The notes beneath the pieces are model-generated. The model did not search any database, was not told the origin of the DNA, and was given only the letters and a program-made list of their open reading frames with translations. This document shows, in pieces, positions 11,993 to 24,440 of a DNA stretch of 64,000 nucleotides; the stretch's first letter is position 1, and every line of letters starts with the position of its first letter. A program made the translations under genes and the position numbers. This DNA is from Areca catechu. Taxonomy: Eukaryota > Streptophyta > Magnoliopsida > Arecales > Arecaceae. The DNA is taken from contig CM038039.1 of the NCBI GenBank assembly GCA_021397845.1, positions 10,452,731-10,516,730 of the forward strand, given 5' to 3'.

Positions 11993-13944
11993 TTCTCCCC
12001 TCCAAAAAAATTTCGACCTTGAAATTTTAAAAATCTAAATCTCCCAAAACTCAAAGATGCATGATCCAAAACTCACATGTACCATTTTATCCAAAACAAT
12101 AATCTTTTTTTATTAATAAGAACTCTTATTTTTCCATCATAATATATTTTAAATTAATCTTAATGTCTTTAGTCCATAACACTTTCACTGTGCACTCTGA
12201 TATAAATTTTCAAATCCTCTAATTTCATTAGATAAGTTTCTAGCAAACATACCACTTTACATTATAACCTAAACAAAATCCAACTTTCAAATAAAACAAG
12301 ATCAAAATTATTAAATTTTCTTGTCCTTACTGGGCCTTGAACATATCATATCAAATTTAAACCCTAATCCATTTCCTATGTTTAAAATCTTTGTATAAAC
12401 TTATACCATCCATTCAAGATATCAATAATCATGGTCCAAGCCCAAACTATTTATGCTTTCCTTAATAATTTAGTTAGACAATCTGAATCAACTTTTCCCT
12501 TGAAAAATTAATATTAACTCTAACAATGTAAATGACTTCATATTAATACTCTTATGAATATAGTCAATTATATCATTGCTCATAGAATGATCTTACCATG
12601 ATTCTTAGCATCAATTAATAAATCATCTAAAATATTATCCCTCATAGACTAAACCTATATAGGTCTTCCAATATTCATTTCTTCGCTCCATGTAACATCA
12701 ATAGCAAGGTAATCTAAATCTTTTCATAGATCTTAAATTTGACTTAGAGTTCAACATATCCAATAATCTTCAATATATATGGAAGATCAAGTAATCCAAT
12801 CCAAAACTATTAACATAAGCTATCAAAGATTCTACCAAGATATGCATGCCATGTCCATATAATATCATTTAACCTGCTAATAGCAAATTGCAAATCTATA
12901 CATTATCCTAAACATATTTTTCATTATATATTTTCAATAATAATCTCCATACAGATTCATCAAAAAATTCTCCTTTTTAATATCATTAAACTTTTTCATA
13001 ACTTTCATCCTAAACATCTTCTTGCAATAGTCCCAAAATTTATAATCCAGCAATTAATAACAAAATTCATATGCTATCATGGTCTTCATTCATATCAAGT
13101 TTAGGATTTCAACATCATTCAATTAATAATTAAATATACATATTCAGTGTAATATAACACACTATACTTCTAGGTCAACACTTCTGAAACTCGATCACAT
13201 TCATTTATCAAAGATAAAGACACATCTTATCCAACTCTTCAATATCCATAATATGCTTACTTATCATGATCAAATAGTATAAATCATTCAGCCTTTTACA
13301 CTCATCCAAGATCAATCTCTTTACAAAAATCATATTCTTCTTTTGCACTAATCATATACAAAATCTTATGCACAATACCTAGAGTTTAGAAATCCAAACT
13401 TCTAATCCATTCTTGCAACTTCTATCATATTTCGATTGATCATAATACTACGTTCAAATATCTCTTAAATCACAGTCTATAGTGATCACAACCTAAATTT
13501 TAATATCACTCAAATCATATCCTAATCACTTATATCACAGTCCTAAGTGATCATAATCCAAGCTTCAATATCATTCAGTCATTCCTTAATAATCATCATG
13601 TTAATTCCTAATCACTTATATCACAATCTGCAATTATATCAAAATTAGATTTTCAAAGTAAATCAAATCCAAAATATAACTCGAAATATACATTCATATA
13701 TCCATTGTTTAGCCTCGATGATATTCTTCCAAAAATTAAGCTAGGGGAGTTTAATCCAACATTTTATTCGTGCAAGCCTTCTATACTTAGCAAAATCCTT
13801 GAAACCATAACATCCACTTATCAAATTAAATAAACTTTTAGTATCGATAATTATTCTAGAATATTTAATCAAAACCGAACTCTATCACATTCTTACTAAC
13901 TAAATCATTTTGATCTTAAACCTTTGCTCTGATACCATTAAATC
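11993..13944 (-). mobile_element. Internal region 2 of the LARD-like array, non-coding
   Basis: 1952 bp, AT-rich and colinear with internal region 1. It begins with the complement of a polypurine tract (TTCTCCCCTCC, 11993-12003) and ends next to the primer site at 13926-13937. No coding sequence is seen. Confidence 0.8.
13926..13937 (-). other. Primer-binding site, initiator-tRNA-Met type (copy 2)
   Basis: Identical to the first copy: the reverse complement is TGGTATCAGAGC, 7 bases from the LTR 3 boundary at 13945. Confidence 0.85.
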
Positions 13945-16155
13945 TATCATGCCTTGACCCGAAGCCCGAGCCAGTCGTATGATAGATGGTCGCATATCCT
14001 TAAGATTCAATCTCATTGAATATGCAAGGCCTATCTTTCTAATCAATAATCAGGCAGTGGTATAAAAATAAATTCATTATTTATTTATTTATTTCTAGAA
14101 TTATCTATCAAGGTTAACTGGTAGATAGAATTTAACTAAAATTTAAGATAAATCATAAACTAAGGGTTAACACCTAAATCCTAGCTCCTCACTGATTGGT
14201 TCTAAAGCTCAATCGATCTTCCAGATATGTAATAAAAATATAGAAAAACAGAGAATGACTTATACAGGCTCAGTAAGTTATCATCATCTCTAATATATGC
14301 ATAAATATGATAACAACAAATTACAAATATACGCAAATCATACATCACAAAACAACCAGCTCACGACAAAATAAAATATAACATTAAATTAATATGCATA
14401 TTCAATTATAAATGATACTATTATGAATGGTCAACCATTTACTTTACTCTCATAGTTTCTCTAACTATAGCCATGATTGATCCATGGCTAGCCCTGGAAG
14501 AGACTAGATTCTGACTACATATTATCGACAATCGATCATGTACCAGTAATCGCCCTATTAGAGACTGGAAGGAAACTAGCTCTGATATCACACAAGAAAA
14601 TATGCATCCTCAACATATGCCAGCAATCGCAATAAAGAAAAAGCAACTAGCTTCTCACTACATATACTATACATCGGTCATGTGCCAGTGATCGTCCTAC
14701 TGGAGGCCCGGAAGGAGACTAGGTCCTCGTATGATCATAGTCAGACTGGAGAGCATTAACACCAACACACATCAATTAATGCAATTCAATGCAGATCAAA
14801 TTATGCTATACATAATTAACATTTTATAACATTCATATCATATTTAGCATATAATACTAGAGGTCAAGATAACTTACCTGAAACTGATTCTATCAGGAAC
14901 ACGTGGCTCGAATCCTAGGTCCTCATACTCCCATAATGATAAAGATAAGAAGGTTCTAATAAAATAAGTTAAATAATTAATCCTGAATCTAAGAAAAAAA
15001 GCTAAGGTAAGAAATTTTTTGGTCTGGTCTAGGACTAGACTCGATCTAGATATCTATTTAGGTCAATTGATGGGAATCGAGTTAATCAATAAGAAAATAG
15101 TCTAAATATCTAAACTGATTTCACAAAATTTATTTATTTATTTATTCATTCTTTTCTTCGCTCTCCTCTCTCTCATCTTCTCTCTCCCTTTCTCTTTCTC
15201 TTCTTCTCTCTCTTCTCTCTCTCCTCTTCCTCTCTCTTCTCTTTTTCTATCTCCTTTCTCATTCCTCCCTCTTTCTCTCTCCTCTCTCTCTTCTATCCCT
15301 CTTTTTTCTTCTCTTTCCTCTCTCCCTCTTTCTCTCTCTTTCTTTCCTCTTCCGTCTTTATCCTCTCTCTCCTCTTCTCTCTCTTCTCTTTTCCTCTCTC
15401 CTCCTTCTGTCTCCTTCTCTCTCTTCTCTCTCTCTCCTCTTATCTCTCCCTTCTCTTCCTTCTCTCTCCTCTCTTCTTTATCTCTTTATCTCTCCTCTCT
15501 CTTCTTTTCTTTTTTTTTTTCTTTTTTTTCTTTTTTTTTCTTTTTATTTTCCTTCCTTTTTCATCCTTTTTTTTCCCTTCTTTCCTGGCTCCTTCCTTCT
15601 TGGTTTGGCCCAAGCGAGCCTCCCATGGCCATCAGAAGCCATGGGAAATGGTCGATAAGGGAGGAAGCTCGTCGAACATCGCCGAACAGAGAAGAGGGGA
15701 GGGCAGTGCGATCACCGGTGTCTGTCCGGTTTCCTTTCCTTTTTTTTTTATTTTCTTTTTAAGGGAGATTTGAAGAGGGAGAACTTATCGGCGTCATCGA
15801 GATTTTCGATGCTTATCGAAGAGGAGGAAGATGGCGGTGAGAAGCTCGGTGGGGGCTTGCTTGGAGGCGGTGAGAGGGGGGGTTTAAAGGAGAAACTGAT
15901 GAAATTTTCTTACCATACGGGGAAGAAAAATGGTCAATCGAAAGTCCTGTCTCATCCCAACACATCGCTGATGATCTCCCTCTCCTTCACGGCATCTTTC
16001 CGAGTCCTCCGACGAGCATCTCGGTCGAACAGGTATCCCCTGTTTCGGCTCCCTTTTTTATTTATTTATTTTCTTATTTTTGGAACTAAAATCGGTAGCC
16101 TCTATCGACTTCAGCTTAGGCGGCCTAATACTAAGCCCAGAATAAGGTTTTCACA
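13945..16155 (-). repeat. LTR copy 3 of the tandem array
   Basis: 2211 bp, with plus-strand start TATCATGCC and end GGTTTTCACA followed by GCTAC. The pyrimidine tract is at about 15147-15590. A short block around 15600-16040 is well conserved in all three LTRs and contains the words 'catcgaagaggaggaag' and 'cggtcgaacaggtatcccc'. Confidence 0.8.
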
Positions 16156-16160
16156 GCTAC

Positions 16161-16500
16161 ATAAGGAGAAGGGTATTTTTGTTATTAAAAAAGTTGATAA
16201 AATTATAATGATGAAAATGTCAATTTCTCATTCTGAAAAGTCAAAGATATCCTATTCCAGGATGTCATAATTTGGCTACGAGATGCCATAATTTTTTTTC
16301 AGGAAATCATAAAAACTACAGAAGGAAAGAGTCATTTTCGTCATTAAAAATCTTAAACAAAAAAGCTAGAGAAGATTTTTATTAATAAAAATATCCCTCA
16401 CATTTTTATGAAAAGATAGAGATTCTATCCTCATATGTCATAATTTGACCACGAAATATCATAATTTCCCTTCAAGAAGTCATAAAATCTATATATAATT
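16161..16500. repeat. Degenerate ~165-bp tandem repeat, segment 3
   Basis: Continues the array interrupted at 5630. Two units share 'aggagaagggtatttttgt' and 'ggaaagagtcattttcgt' starts, 'gaaaagtcaaagata' and 'gaaaagatagagatt' blocks, and 'catgatgtcat'-like blocks. Its presence on both sides supports the insertion boundaries of the LTR array. Confidence 0.6.
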
Positions 16501-16502
16501 TA

Positions 16503-17193
16503 TTTGGTTCATGGGAAGAACTTTTCTTCTTAGAAAGTTACTTCGTGAAAAGTAACTTTCTAGAAAGAAATTTCCTATAAATTGAATTTTGGCATGTTAA
16601 GTTGACTATGAAAAAATGCCTTGTTCATGATGACATATATTTGGTTGAGTATCCATTTTCTTAGAAAAACTATGTAAAATACGTATTATACCCTTAATAG
16701 ATATAACATCATATATTTTTTCTTTCCAAGTTTTGTATAAATTATAATATTATATTAATATAAATATAAATATAATATTAGCATATTATATTATAATATT
16801 AAATTATAAAAAATTCTTATATTAAAAAGTATTATTAATATAATATGTAATATATTATAAATATTATAATATATATTAATAAAAAATATTATATTATATT
16901 ATTAGGATAATATTACTATTTAGTATTTCATTTTAACCATTCTTTGATATTTTACAAAATTTTAGTCATTTATCTTAAAAGGATATTTTTTTTAAAAAAA
17001 AGGGGCCATCACTTTCTATGTCATGGAAAGTGTCAAAATTTACATCCCCCTTAGATTTTTAGTTTCTATGAAATATAGAAAGTGTCTTTTTATGTGAAGA
17101 TCTTTTTTTTTTCATTCTCTTTCTTCTTAAAACTCTAACCAAGCAAAAGGTTTACCTTCACTTTTGAGGAATTGCCACTTCCCGCTAACCAAA
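16503..17193. mobile_element. AT-rich MITE-like element
   Basis: Left end TTTGGTTCATGGGAAG and the reverse complement of the right end, TTTGGTTAGCGGGAAG, match at 13 of 16 positions. It has no coding capacity and is AT-rich inside. It splits the ~165-bp repeat, which resumes after 17194. The target duplication is ambiguous because the flanks are TA-rich. Confidence 0.5.
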
Positions 17194-17290
17194 CAAGTTT
17201 ATAAGGGGCATGTATTTTTGTCATTAAAAATTTAAAAAAGAAAGGAGAGGCATTTTTATCCTTAAAAATATGAAAAAATAAAAGTTGTGC
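17194..17290. repeat. Degenerate ~165-bp tandem repeat, segment 4
   Basis: Two short starts of the unit are visible ('gtatttttgtcattaaaa' and 'catttttatccttaaaaa'). This is the rightmost trace of the array. Confidence 0.4.
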
Positions 17291-18473
17291 TGCATTCAAT
17301 GTCTACAGCATTGAAAACTAGTGCAATTTCATTAATTGTGCTTACGTGGTCTAATCGAGTAAAGTGATATATTTTTTTCTCCACTAGTATAGTGGACAAA
17401 TAATTACTCCCTTAGCTAATATCCTGCGTGCGTGTTGGTGAGAGACTTTTTAAGGCTTCCACCTATTTTGTGCAGCTTTAGTGGGTGTTGAGGAATAATA
17501 GTCCTATATTAGATAGGTCATGAATTTTTATGGAGCTTATATAGTCTTGGATCTATCCATCTAGAAGCATCGATTCTCAGATAAGATCTTAACAGGATAT
17601 TAGAGACCACCAATCATTCTTACCTATCAAAACTTCACAATGCATGTTATAGTAAGATATTTATTGATGCAACTTAGGTTGTGTTTGGTAGCAGGCAATC
17701 TATCCAGATTGCTGGTAATTTAATAGAACCATACCATATTACTGTTTTTGATATAATTTTCTGGATGGAAATCTATCATGTCTGGTAATCTAGATTACCT
17801 CTAGGAGGAGTGGTAATCCAGATTACCACCTCTCAGGTAATCTTTTGGATAATATTTCCTTCTCATATTCCTTCATCTTATATTAAAATATAATATAAAA
17901 TATAATATAACTTTAAAATAATATAATATAATACTATATTATTATATTATTAAATTTAACATAATATATTTATATTATATATAAATATATGTAATTATAT
18001 TTAATATAAATATACTACATTATATTAAATATATTATACTATATTAAATATAACATAATATGATATACTATAATATATTTTATTTTATAAAATATAAAAT
18101 ATAATTTATATTATATTATATTATATTATATTAATATTATGATATTATATAATATATCTTTTATAATATTATATTTTATAATATTATAAAATAAACTAAA
18201 ATAAAAATATTAATACAATATTATACATTATAATATTTTTATATTTATAATATTATTATATTATATTATATTATATTATATTATATTATTATATAATAAT
18301 ATAAAAACATAATTTAATATAAAATTTATAATAAACATAATATGATATAATATGATATTTTACTTTATTTTATAATATTTATTATATTATATTATAAAAT
18401 ATATTATAAAATATTATTATATTAATATAATATAACATAATATATTTTATATTTTATAATATAAAATATATTA

Positions 18474-19828
18474 TGTTGCCGCCCGATCGTCATGGCCTGT
18501 AGCTGGAGACGACCTCGGACTCTGCCCTCATCGCTCGGGAACCTGCTCATGTGCCCGGACTTGCAAAATAGAGGAGACTCGGGCTGGGATCCCAGTGGGG
18601 GCACTCCAACGCTCAAGTTAGTGACGATCCAGGGGAACAGATCCTCCTGGTCGAGCTCTGTGGATGGGCTCTACTCTAGGAGGAGAAATATTATATGCTT
18701 AGAGAGTGCGAATGAGTTGAGAGTAGAGCGGGGGTAGTGGTAGCGGATGAGTGTTTGAGCTGGATGGCTGTGTCTGTCGAGACCCTTCCGATGAGTCTCT
18801 GGTAGCCTAGAGCACTTGGCCTCTCAGTTGCTCTCCTGTATGCCATTCCCTTCGCCCGTTTGTTGTTACTTATCTTTTTCTTGGAATCTTGGAGAACTCT
18901 TTTAAGCTAGAATGGCTGCTAGCCACCTACCTCAAGATCCTCCCCTCCTTTGTAAGCGCATGGAGCGACGCTCCTTGTCGTGCGCGAGATGCCTTTCTCT
19001 ATTCATGATAGGGAACTATACCGTGCGCTCTGACCCATCCTCTTGTCGCTTCACTTTGGAAAACCTGGTAGAGCCTCGATCGGGAGGTAGCCGTCCCCTG
19101 AATTTGAATCTCCTAGAATGATTTTCTCTTTTGGATGGCACAGACAGTCGATCGGGAGCGCGGTGCCTCGATCGGGGGACCCCTTCCATTTCGGTGCAAG
19201 TGGTAGTAGGGAAAATTATTACGGCCTGGTGGGTGCCCCTCTGTGGTCCTTGGACGGCTCACCGCCGTTCAAGGAAGGCGGTGACGTCCTCCAGCTGCTG
19301 GTCCCCTCGTTCGAAGAGGGCCAGTTCAGGGAGGAGGAGCTCGACTTCGATTAGGGCGTCTCGACCTCGAGGGAGCCACCTAGTGAAGAAGTCCAAAGAG
19401 AGGAGGAGCTCGACTTCGACCAGGACGTCTCGACCTCGATGGAGCCACCTGGCGAAGGAGTCCGGAGAGAAGAGGAGCTCGACTTCGGCCAGGACGTCTC
19501 GACCTCGACGGAGCCATCTGGCGAAGGAGTCCGGAGAGAAGAGGAGCTCGACTTCGGCCAGGACGTCTCGACATCGACGGAGCCACCTGGCGAAGGAGTC
19601 CGGAGAGAAGAGGAGCTGGACTTCGGCCAGGGCGTCTCGACCTTGAGGGAGCCACCTGGCGAAGGAGTCCAAAAAAAGCCGAAGCTCGACTTTAGCTAGG
19701 GCGTCTCGACCTCGAGGGAGCCACCTGGCGAAGGAGCCCGAAGAAGGATGTCCGACATGGCAACTTCCTCCGACGTGGCATCTGACTGGATCTGACATGG
19801 GTTCCACGTCAGCAATCCCGCCACATCA
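18474..19828 (+). mobile_element. Solo LTR with internal 69-bp minisatellite
   Basis: 1355 bp, beginning TGTTGCC and ending ACATCA, flanked on both sides by TATTA (18469-18473 and 19829-19833). The boundaries coincide with a sharp change from very AT-rich to GC-rich DNA. No internal region, primer site or second LTR is present, so it is a solo LTR left by intra-element recombination. Its layout and 'cacctggcgaaggag' words resemble the LTRs at 30439-32683 and 60188-61770, so these look like related families. The perfect TSD is less informative than usual because the flanks are AT-only. Confidence 0.75.
19330..19745. repeat. 69-bp minisatellite, about six units, inside the solo LTR
   Basis: The word GTCTCGACCT (or a close variant) recurs at 19358, 19427, 19496, 19565, 19634 and 19703, exactly 69 bases apart. 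Each unit contains GCCACCTGGCGAAGGAG. A period of 69 is 23 codons, so several frames stay open on both strands and produce repetitive open frames that are not genes. The central units are nearly identical and the outer ones diverged, as expected of slippage or unequal exchange. Confidence 0.9.
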
Positions 19829-20430
19829 TATTATATTTAATTTAATAATATAATATATAAATATTAATTATTATATTATATTATATTATTATAATAATAT
19901 AATGTAATGTAATTTAATAAATTTTATAATATAATATTATATTTTACTTTATCAATTATATTATTTTATATTATAAAATATAATATTATAAAATATTATT
20001 ATATTAATATAACAAACATAATATAAATTATATTATATTTTATTATGTAAAATATATTATATTATATTACATTATATTTAATATAATATAATATATTTAA
20101 TATAACACAATATATTTATTTTAAATATATTTATGTATAATATAATATATAGTTAATATATTTAAATAATATATTAAATATATTATCTATTTAATATTCA
20201 AATTATATTTTTATATATAAAATATAGATAATACATTAAAAAATATAATTTTATAAATAAAATATAAATTTAATTTAGAAATATTTTAAAATTTTAATTT
20301 TATATCATGCAATATTAGCTATATGTACCAAATATAACAATCTACACCACCTGTAATCTATATTTCCAACAATCTATATTACCAATAATTTATCTTACCT
20401 TTCAGGATTGCATGATAATTTATCAAATGT

Positions 20431-22454
20431 AATCTTAGTGCTATCGTTATTTTTTTCCATGATGCACTCCATCGGCTTTTATTGTACATCTTCGGCTCAA
20501 ATATTTAGTGTATTTTCAGTGAGTTATTCATCAATGCCGGCTAGTGTCGCTTTAGGTTGTAACTTTTTCTTGAATGCGATGTTACATAGGAGTTGAGGAG
20601 TTATTGAAGCAAATACTTTATCACAAGTCGCAGTCCTGGCATTCGAGACATCGCATGGTCTATTTAACCAAAAATTTAAAAAAAAAATCCATTTAATACG
20701 GGGACATCATTTATAAAGGGGACATAAGTGGATCATTTTTTTCCATACAAAACAAATTCAACTCACTGTTCATCTATCTTGTATTTGATTGAAATCATGA
20801 AAGAAGGGTAGATAGGAACTGGAATGATCAATGGCCTTCGTCAACCATTTAGTTCATTTCAAGAAGGATGGATGAAAAGAAAGGATTGTGCATCCTGACC
20901 CACCAACTTGTATCATTCTAAATTAAAAAGATAATAGAAGATGGATAAAATATGTAGATTGTATTTTCATATTTATAAAATTATCCCTCATTAATTTTTT
21001 TAATAAAATTATAACACTTCTTCATTTTTTTCACACACACACATACACACACATATATATATATATATTTTATATACTATTGATTTTGTAGTATTAGATT
21101 TTATTAGTAATTATTATAATTTTAGTACATAATTTTTATAATTATGATTAAGTAATTAGAATGATCTTCTATCTTTTACTTGTATATCATTCTTAATTAA
21201 TTATTTATATAAAATTAATTAACTATTTAAATATAATTATAAATAAATCAATTATTTATATAATTAATGTATAAAAATAAATAAATTTATTTATAATTAA
21301 TTTATAAAATTATTTACTAAGTTAAATTAAATATAAATTAATTATTTATATAATTGTAAGTTATAAAAAGTTTAAGTTCATACATTATTTACTTCATTAA
21401 TATAAATAAATATTATAAATTAATAAAAAATAATTTTTATCAAAAAATAGTTTAATAATAATGTCATAAAAATATCATCCATTATTTTTTTCTTCTATAC
21501 TAAAAAGAAAAGGTAATTGTTCCCCGTCATCTTTCCCTATTTCATCAAAGAGAAGATATAAGATTTATCCATCCTCCCTACCAAAAAGAGGGTCAGGGTT
21601 TGTTTGTTGGGAAAAAAAAAGAAAAAAAAAAGGGGTTTATATGGCGGTGCGGGAGAAAAAAGCAATCGGTTGATAAAGATTTTAATTTTTGGTGGTTATA
21701 GGCCAGCAAATCCACTATACTTTCCAGAATAATTTTTAGCTGGATGGTGTATTTAATCAAGAGCACCCTTTTTGGCCTATCCACGATCTTGACCGGAGAT
21801 TTCTCAGACATGGGCGGCGTTCATCGCTTGACATAAGATACTCTAGCATCTAAATGGGTCCCTTGCTTGCAGGGCTGCTGGACCTAAGCTGACAAACAGG
21901 TCCATTTCTGGTCGCAGACCTCACTCAAACTGAGTTTTCTTTCAAGTCATCTAACCTTGTAATAGTATATGATTTTGACCTCGCTTCCTTGTTTTGGTGG
22001 ACAGTTGATGGTGAGATGAACCGGAATCTCCCCCACATTAGCTGTTTAAGTGTGTATGATTTTGATTTTGATATTTACTTGTTAAACTTATTTTTAAGAG
22101 TGTAAAAGAAAGATGGGAACATCTAAACTCATATCCTGTATCTCGAACATATATCGGTCTATATTTACCGAGATAATAACATTTACTATATGATCCAGCA
22201 TGTCCCCCAACATCAGCAGGGATAAAAAAAACTTGCTCGTGTCCTCCATGACACCAGTTTGTCTCCGCATTGGAAGTCGAGGAATCCCTTGCCCCGTGAA
22301 ACACGATGGATTGGAATCCGAGTCAGGCCGGTTCCAAATTTTCATGGGGGGGGGGGGGGGGAGGATCTCCGCGGAGACAAAGCCAACCCTGGAAACATGC
22401 GGTCCACGTGCACGCACACGTACACGTATGGTCAATCAATGCTCTCCCTACGGC
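20431..22454. other. AT-rich intergenic DNA, no gene seen
   Basis: No coding sequence is supported. A CA/TA microsatellite lies at about 21036-21070. A run of 16 G occurs near 22346-22361, within a somewhat GC-richer segment at 22240-22440. The stretch 20740-21590 is AT-rich and could be another MITE, but I could not define termini. Confidence 0.5.
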
Positions 22455-22910
22455 AGGGATGATAATTTTTATCGATCCGGTAGATACCTGATCCGATCCA
22501 ATCTTAATGAAGTGGATAAAATTTAACCCGTCTAATTCATAAATAGATATGGATTATATAAAAAAATCCAACTCGTGTTCGAGTCAGGTACGGATAGTAG
22601 TACGTCCCGATCCAAACCCGACCGATTTATATATAAAAAAAAATTATGTTTGTAAAATATTTAAGTAAATTAGATATGGAACGGATATATCCGATCCGCG
22701 AACTGATCCGATTCGTTTAAGTTTTAAGTAAACTGGATTTTATGAGACCAAATATATCCGATCCGATCCGATCCAGATGTAATTTTTTTTATGCTCGACT
22801 CGACCTAACCCGAGATGTGTATGGGACGGATATGGGATGGAGAATTTTTTTAATGGACTGGGTATGAATTTTGGATGATCCAACCCGAATCCGATCCATT
22901 GCCATCCCTT
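22455..22910. mobile_element. MITE-like element rich in GATCCGATCC words
   Basis: Left end AGGGATGATAAT and the reverse complement of the right end, AGGGATGGCAAT, match at 10 of 12 positions. The interior repeats GATCCGATCC-type words in both orientations (for example near 22490, 22690 and 22760). No coding sequence is present. The superfamily and target duplication could not be fixed by eye. Confidence 0.5.
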
Positions 22911-23470
22911 CTATGATGAGTGCAAAGAATTTAAGGATCGCTTGCTATTGCAATGCAAAGAATTTCCCGGGGGGGGCACCGATTGGAAGAATTCATCTCC
23001 CTGATTTTCTGAGTACCTGTAACTCCATCCGGAGAAGGCATCCTGATCAAGTTGCTGGATTGCATCCAGCCTTCGAATGGCTAATCATCACCGGAGCCAG
23101 GTGCTTGTAGATGGAGTGCGATCTTCCAATTTCTAGCAATAGTGCTAATGGAAGTCGCAACTTCCATCCTTCACAATTGGTTAGTGATGGTATTGGATTG
23201 TAAGATTTAACAATTGTTTCAACTTCTAAGTAGCTCTCATTTGATTGGTTGAAACATTTAAAGTTGGTGGTTTGGGATTTACTTTTGTATATATCTTGGT
23301 CCAGTGATGGGTTCAGCGGCCATCATATCTAACCTTATTGTCACTTGCTCTTTTAACGGCTCTCAAAGTTGCTAAAAAATGTTAAACTAGGTTTGGTGTT
23401 TGTCTTCTCATTGGCAGGATGCCCATTATTTTGTTATTGGTAGGCTCTAGCTAATTAGCGCATTGCCATC
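22911..23470. other. Intergenic DNA, no gene seen
   Basis: Mixed composition with no open frame that looks coding. The run GGGGGGG at about 22970 is the only simple-sequence feature noted. Confidence 0.4.
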
Positions 23471-23750
23471 GCTAGGATGATAGCCCGATTGGTAGAGATC
23501 TTATCTCATATCCGACCGATCGTAGATTCGAGGTACGATCCACATGCAGTGACTCGATTAAATTCAGGAACTATTTTCTGGAATTCATGACGGGTTGAAT
23601 TGGATGAAAGGTCAGGATTCTCCCCCTTTGTTTTTCTGGAATTCATGACGGGTTGAATTGGATGAAAGGTCAGGATTCTCCCTTTTTGTTCCCGTTCTAC
23701 CAGCCACTTCTTAGTGGTGCCAGATTGACTTACTCATCTATAACAAAAAA
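23471..23750 (+). mobile_element. tRNA-derived SINE with an internal 58-bp duplication
   Basis: The head resembles a tRNA: a box A-like TAGCCCGATTGGTAG at 23481-23495 and a box B-like GATTCGAGGTA at about 23525-23535, an acceptable spacing for an internal RNA polymerase III promoter. The 3' end is 'ctataacaaaaaa', a short A-rich tail. The body carries the block ATTCATGACGGGTTG twice, at 23583 and 23641, a 58-bp tandem duplication. No clear target duplication was found. It is not a functional tRNA gene, since the head does not complete a cloverleaf. Confidence 0.65.
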
Positions 23751-24387
23751 GATTACGAAAATCTAAACACCTTACATCAAACATTATCCGATGAAATAGG
23801 TACCTGGAAGGATATCTACACCAAATTTAACCCACTATCCCTTTTCTATATTAAAAAAAAAAAAAAAAAAAAAAGCCCGTTGCCAGTGCTACGTGTTCAT
23901 TCCATCTACTCTACTTCCCATCTCCTCTATCATGACTGCTTCAGCGGGTCACCGGTGCTTAGATGGCCCCATTCGTAGTCGATTGGCATCCTTATCTTAT
24001 AATTAACCTTAAACAATTTTAATATTAATTTATTCTAAGGGAAAGAATCTATTTTCCTTCTGGTTCTTCCAAAATAAAAAATAAAAAAATGGGGACCGTT
24101 ACAACATGCCATCTATATATTTTACAAGCTTTTAAACATCTGTAGTTATTTAACCATCATAATCTTATCATAATATAATCATCGTGCATGTGTTCATGGT
24201 TCACATGAATAAAAACAGTACTTTTATTTTATTCTACCAAAAAAAAATAAAATAAAATTCCTACTTTTTAATTCATATTTTATCCAGACTAAACATTTTC
24301 GGTTTTTTTCATTCTCTTCCATGATTATGAATAAAAGTAGAACCTTTAAAAGAAGTAGAAATTTCTCGATGAAATTAGATCCGTATC

Positions 24388-24440
<53 letters not shown>

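Larger units (their letters stand above)
5630..16155 (-). mobile_element. Tandem non-autonomous LTR retrotransposon array (LTR-int-LTR-int-LTR), LARD-like
   Basis: Three LTR copies alternate with two internal regions, all in the same minus-strand orientation. The array is flanked by GCTAT (5625-5629) and GCTAC (16156-16160), a 5-bp target duplication with one mismatch. Each internal region has a tRNA-iMet-type primer site next to the right-hand LTR and a polypurine tract next to the left-hand LTR, both read on the minus strand. Neither internal region holds gag or pol. The single outer duplication implies one original insertion that became a tandem by unequal recombination between LTRs, or insertion of a pre-formed tandem. 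LTRs of about 2.2 kb with a non-coding interior fit large retrotransposon derivatives (LARDs), though the interior is short for that class. Confidence 0.85.
17667..20430. mobile_element. AT-rich MITE-like element split by a solo LTR
   Basis: The left end (TTGTGTTTGGTAGCAGGCAATC) and the reverse complement of the right end around 20400-20430 share a 'TTnGnTA...GCAATC' pattern, so inverted termini are plausible. The interior is extremely AT-rich, dominated by ATATTATA words at 17880-18470 and 19830-20280. It has no coding sequence, and a GC-rich solo LTR sits in the middle. Confidence 0.35.

Noticed and set aside
19330..19745. Possible CRISPR-like regularly spaced repeat
   Set aside because: The units are contiguous with no variable spacers, and the genome is a plant.
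19131..19807. Repetitive open frames that look like a 23-residue repeat protein
   Set aside because: The 69-bp period keeps frames open on both strands; the LTR ends and target duplication show this is non-coding LTR.
23471..23550. Possible tRNA gene
   Set aside because: Box A and box B-like words are present, but no acceptor stem closes and the body and tail are those of a SINE.
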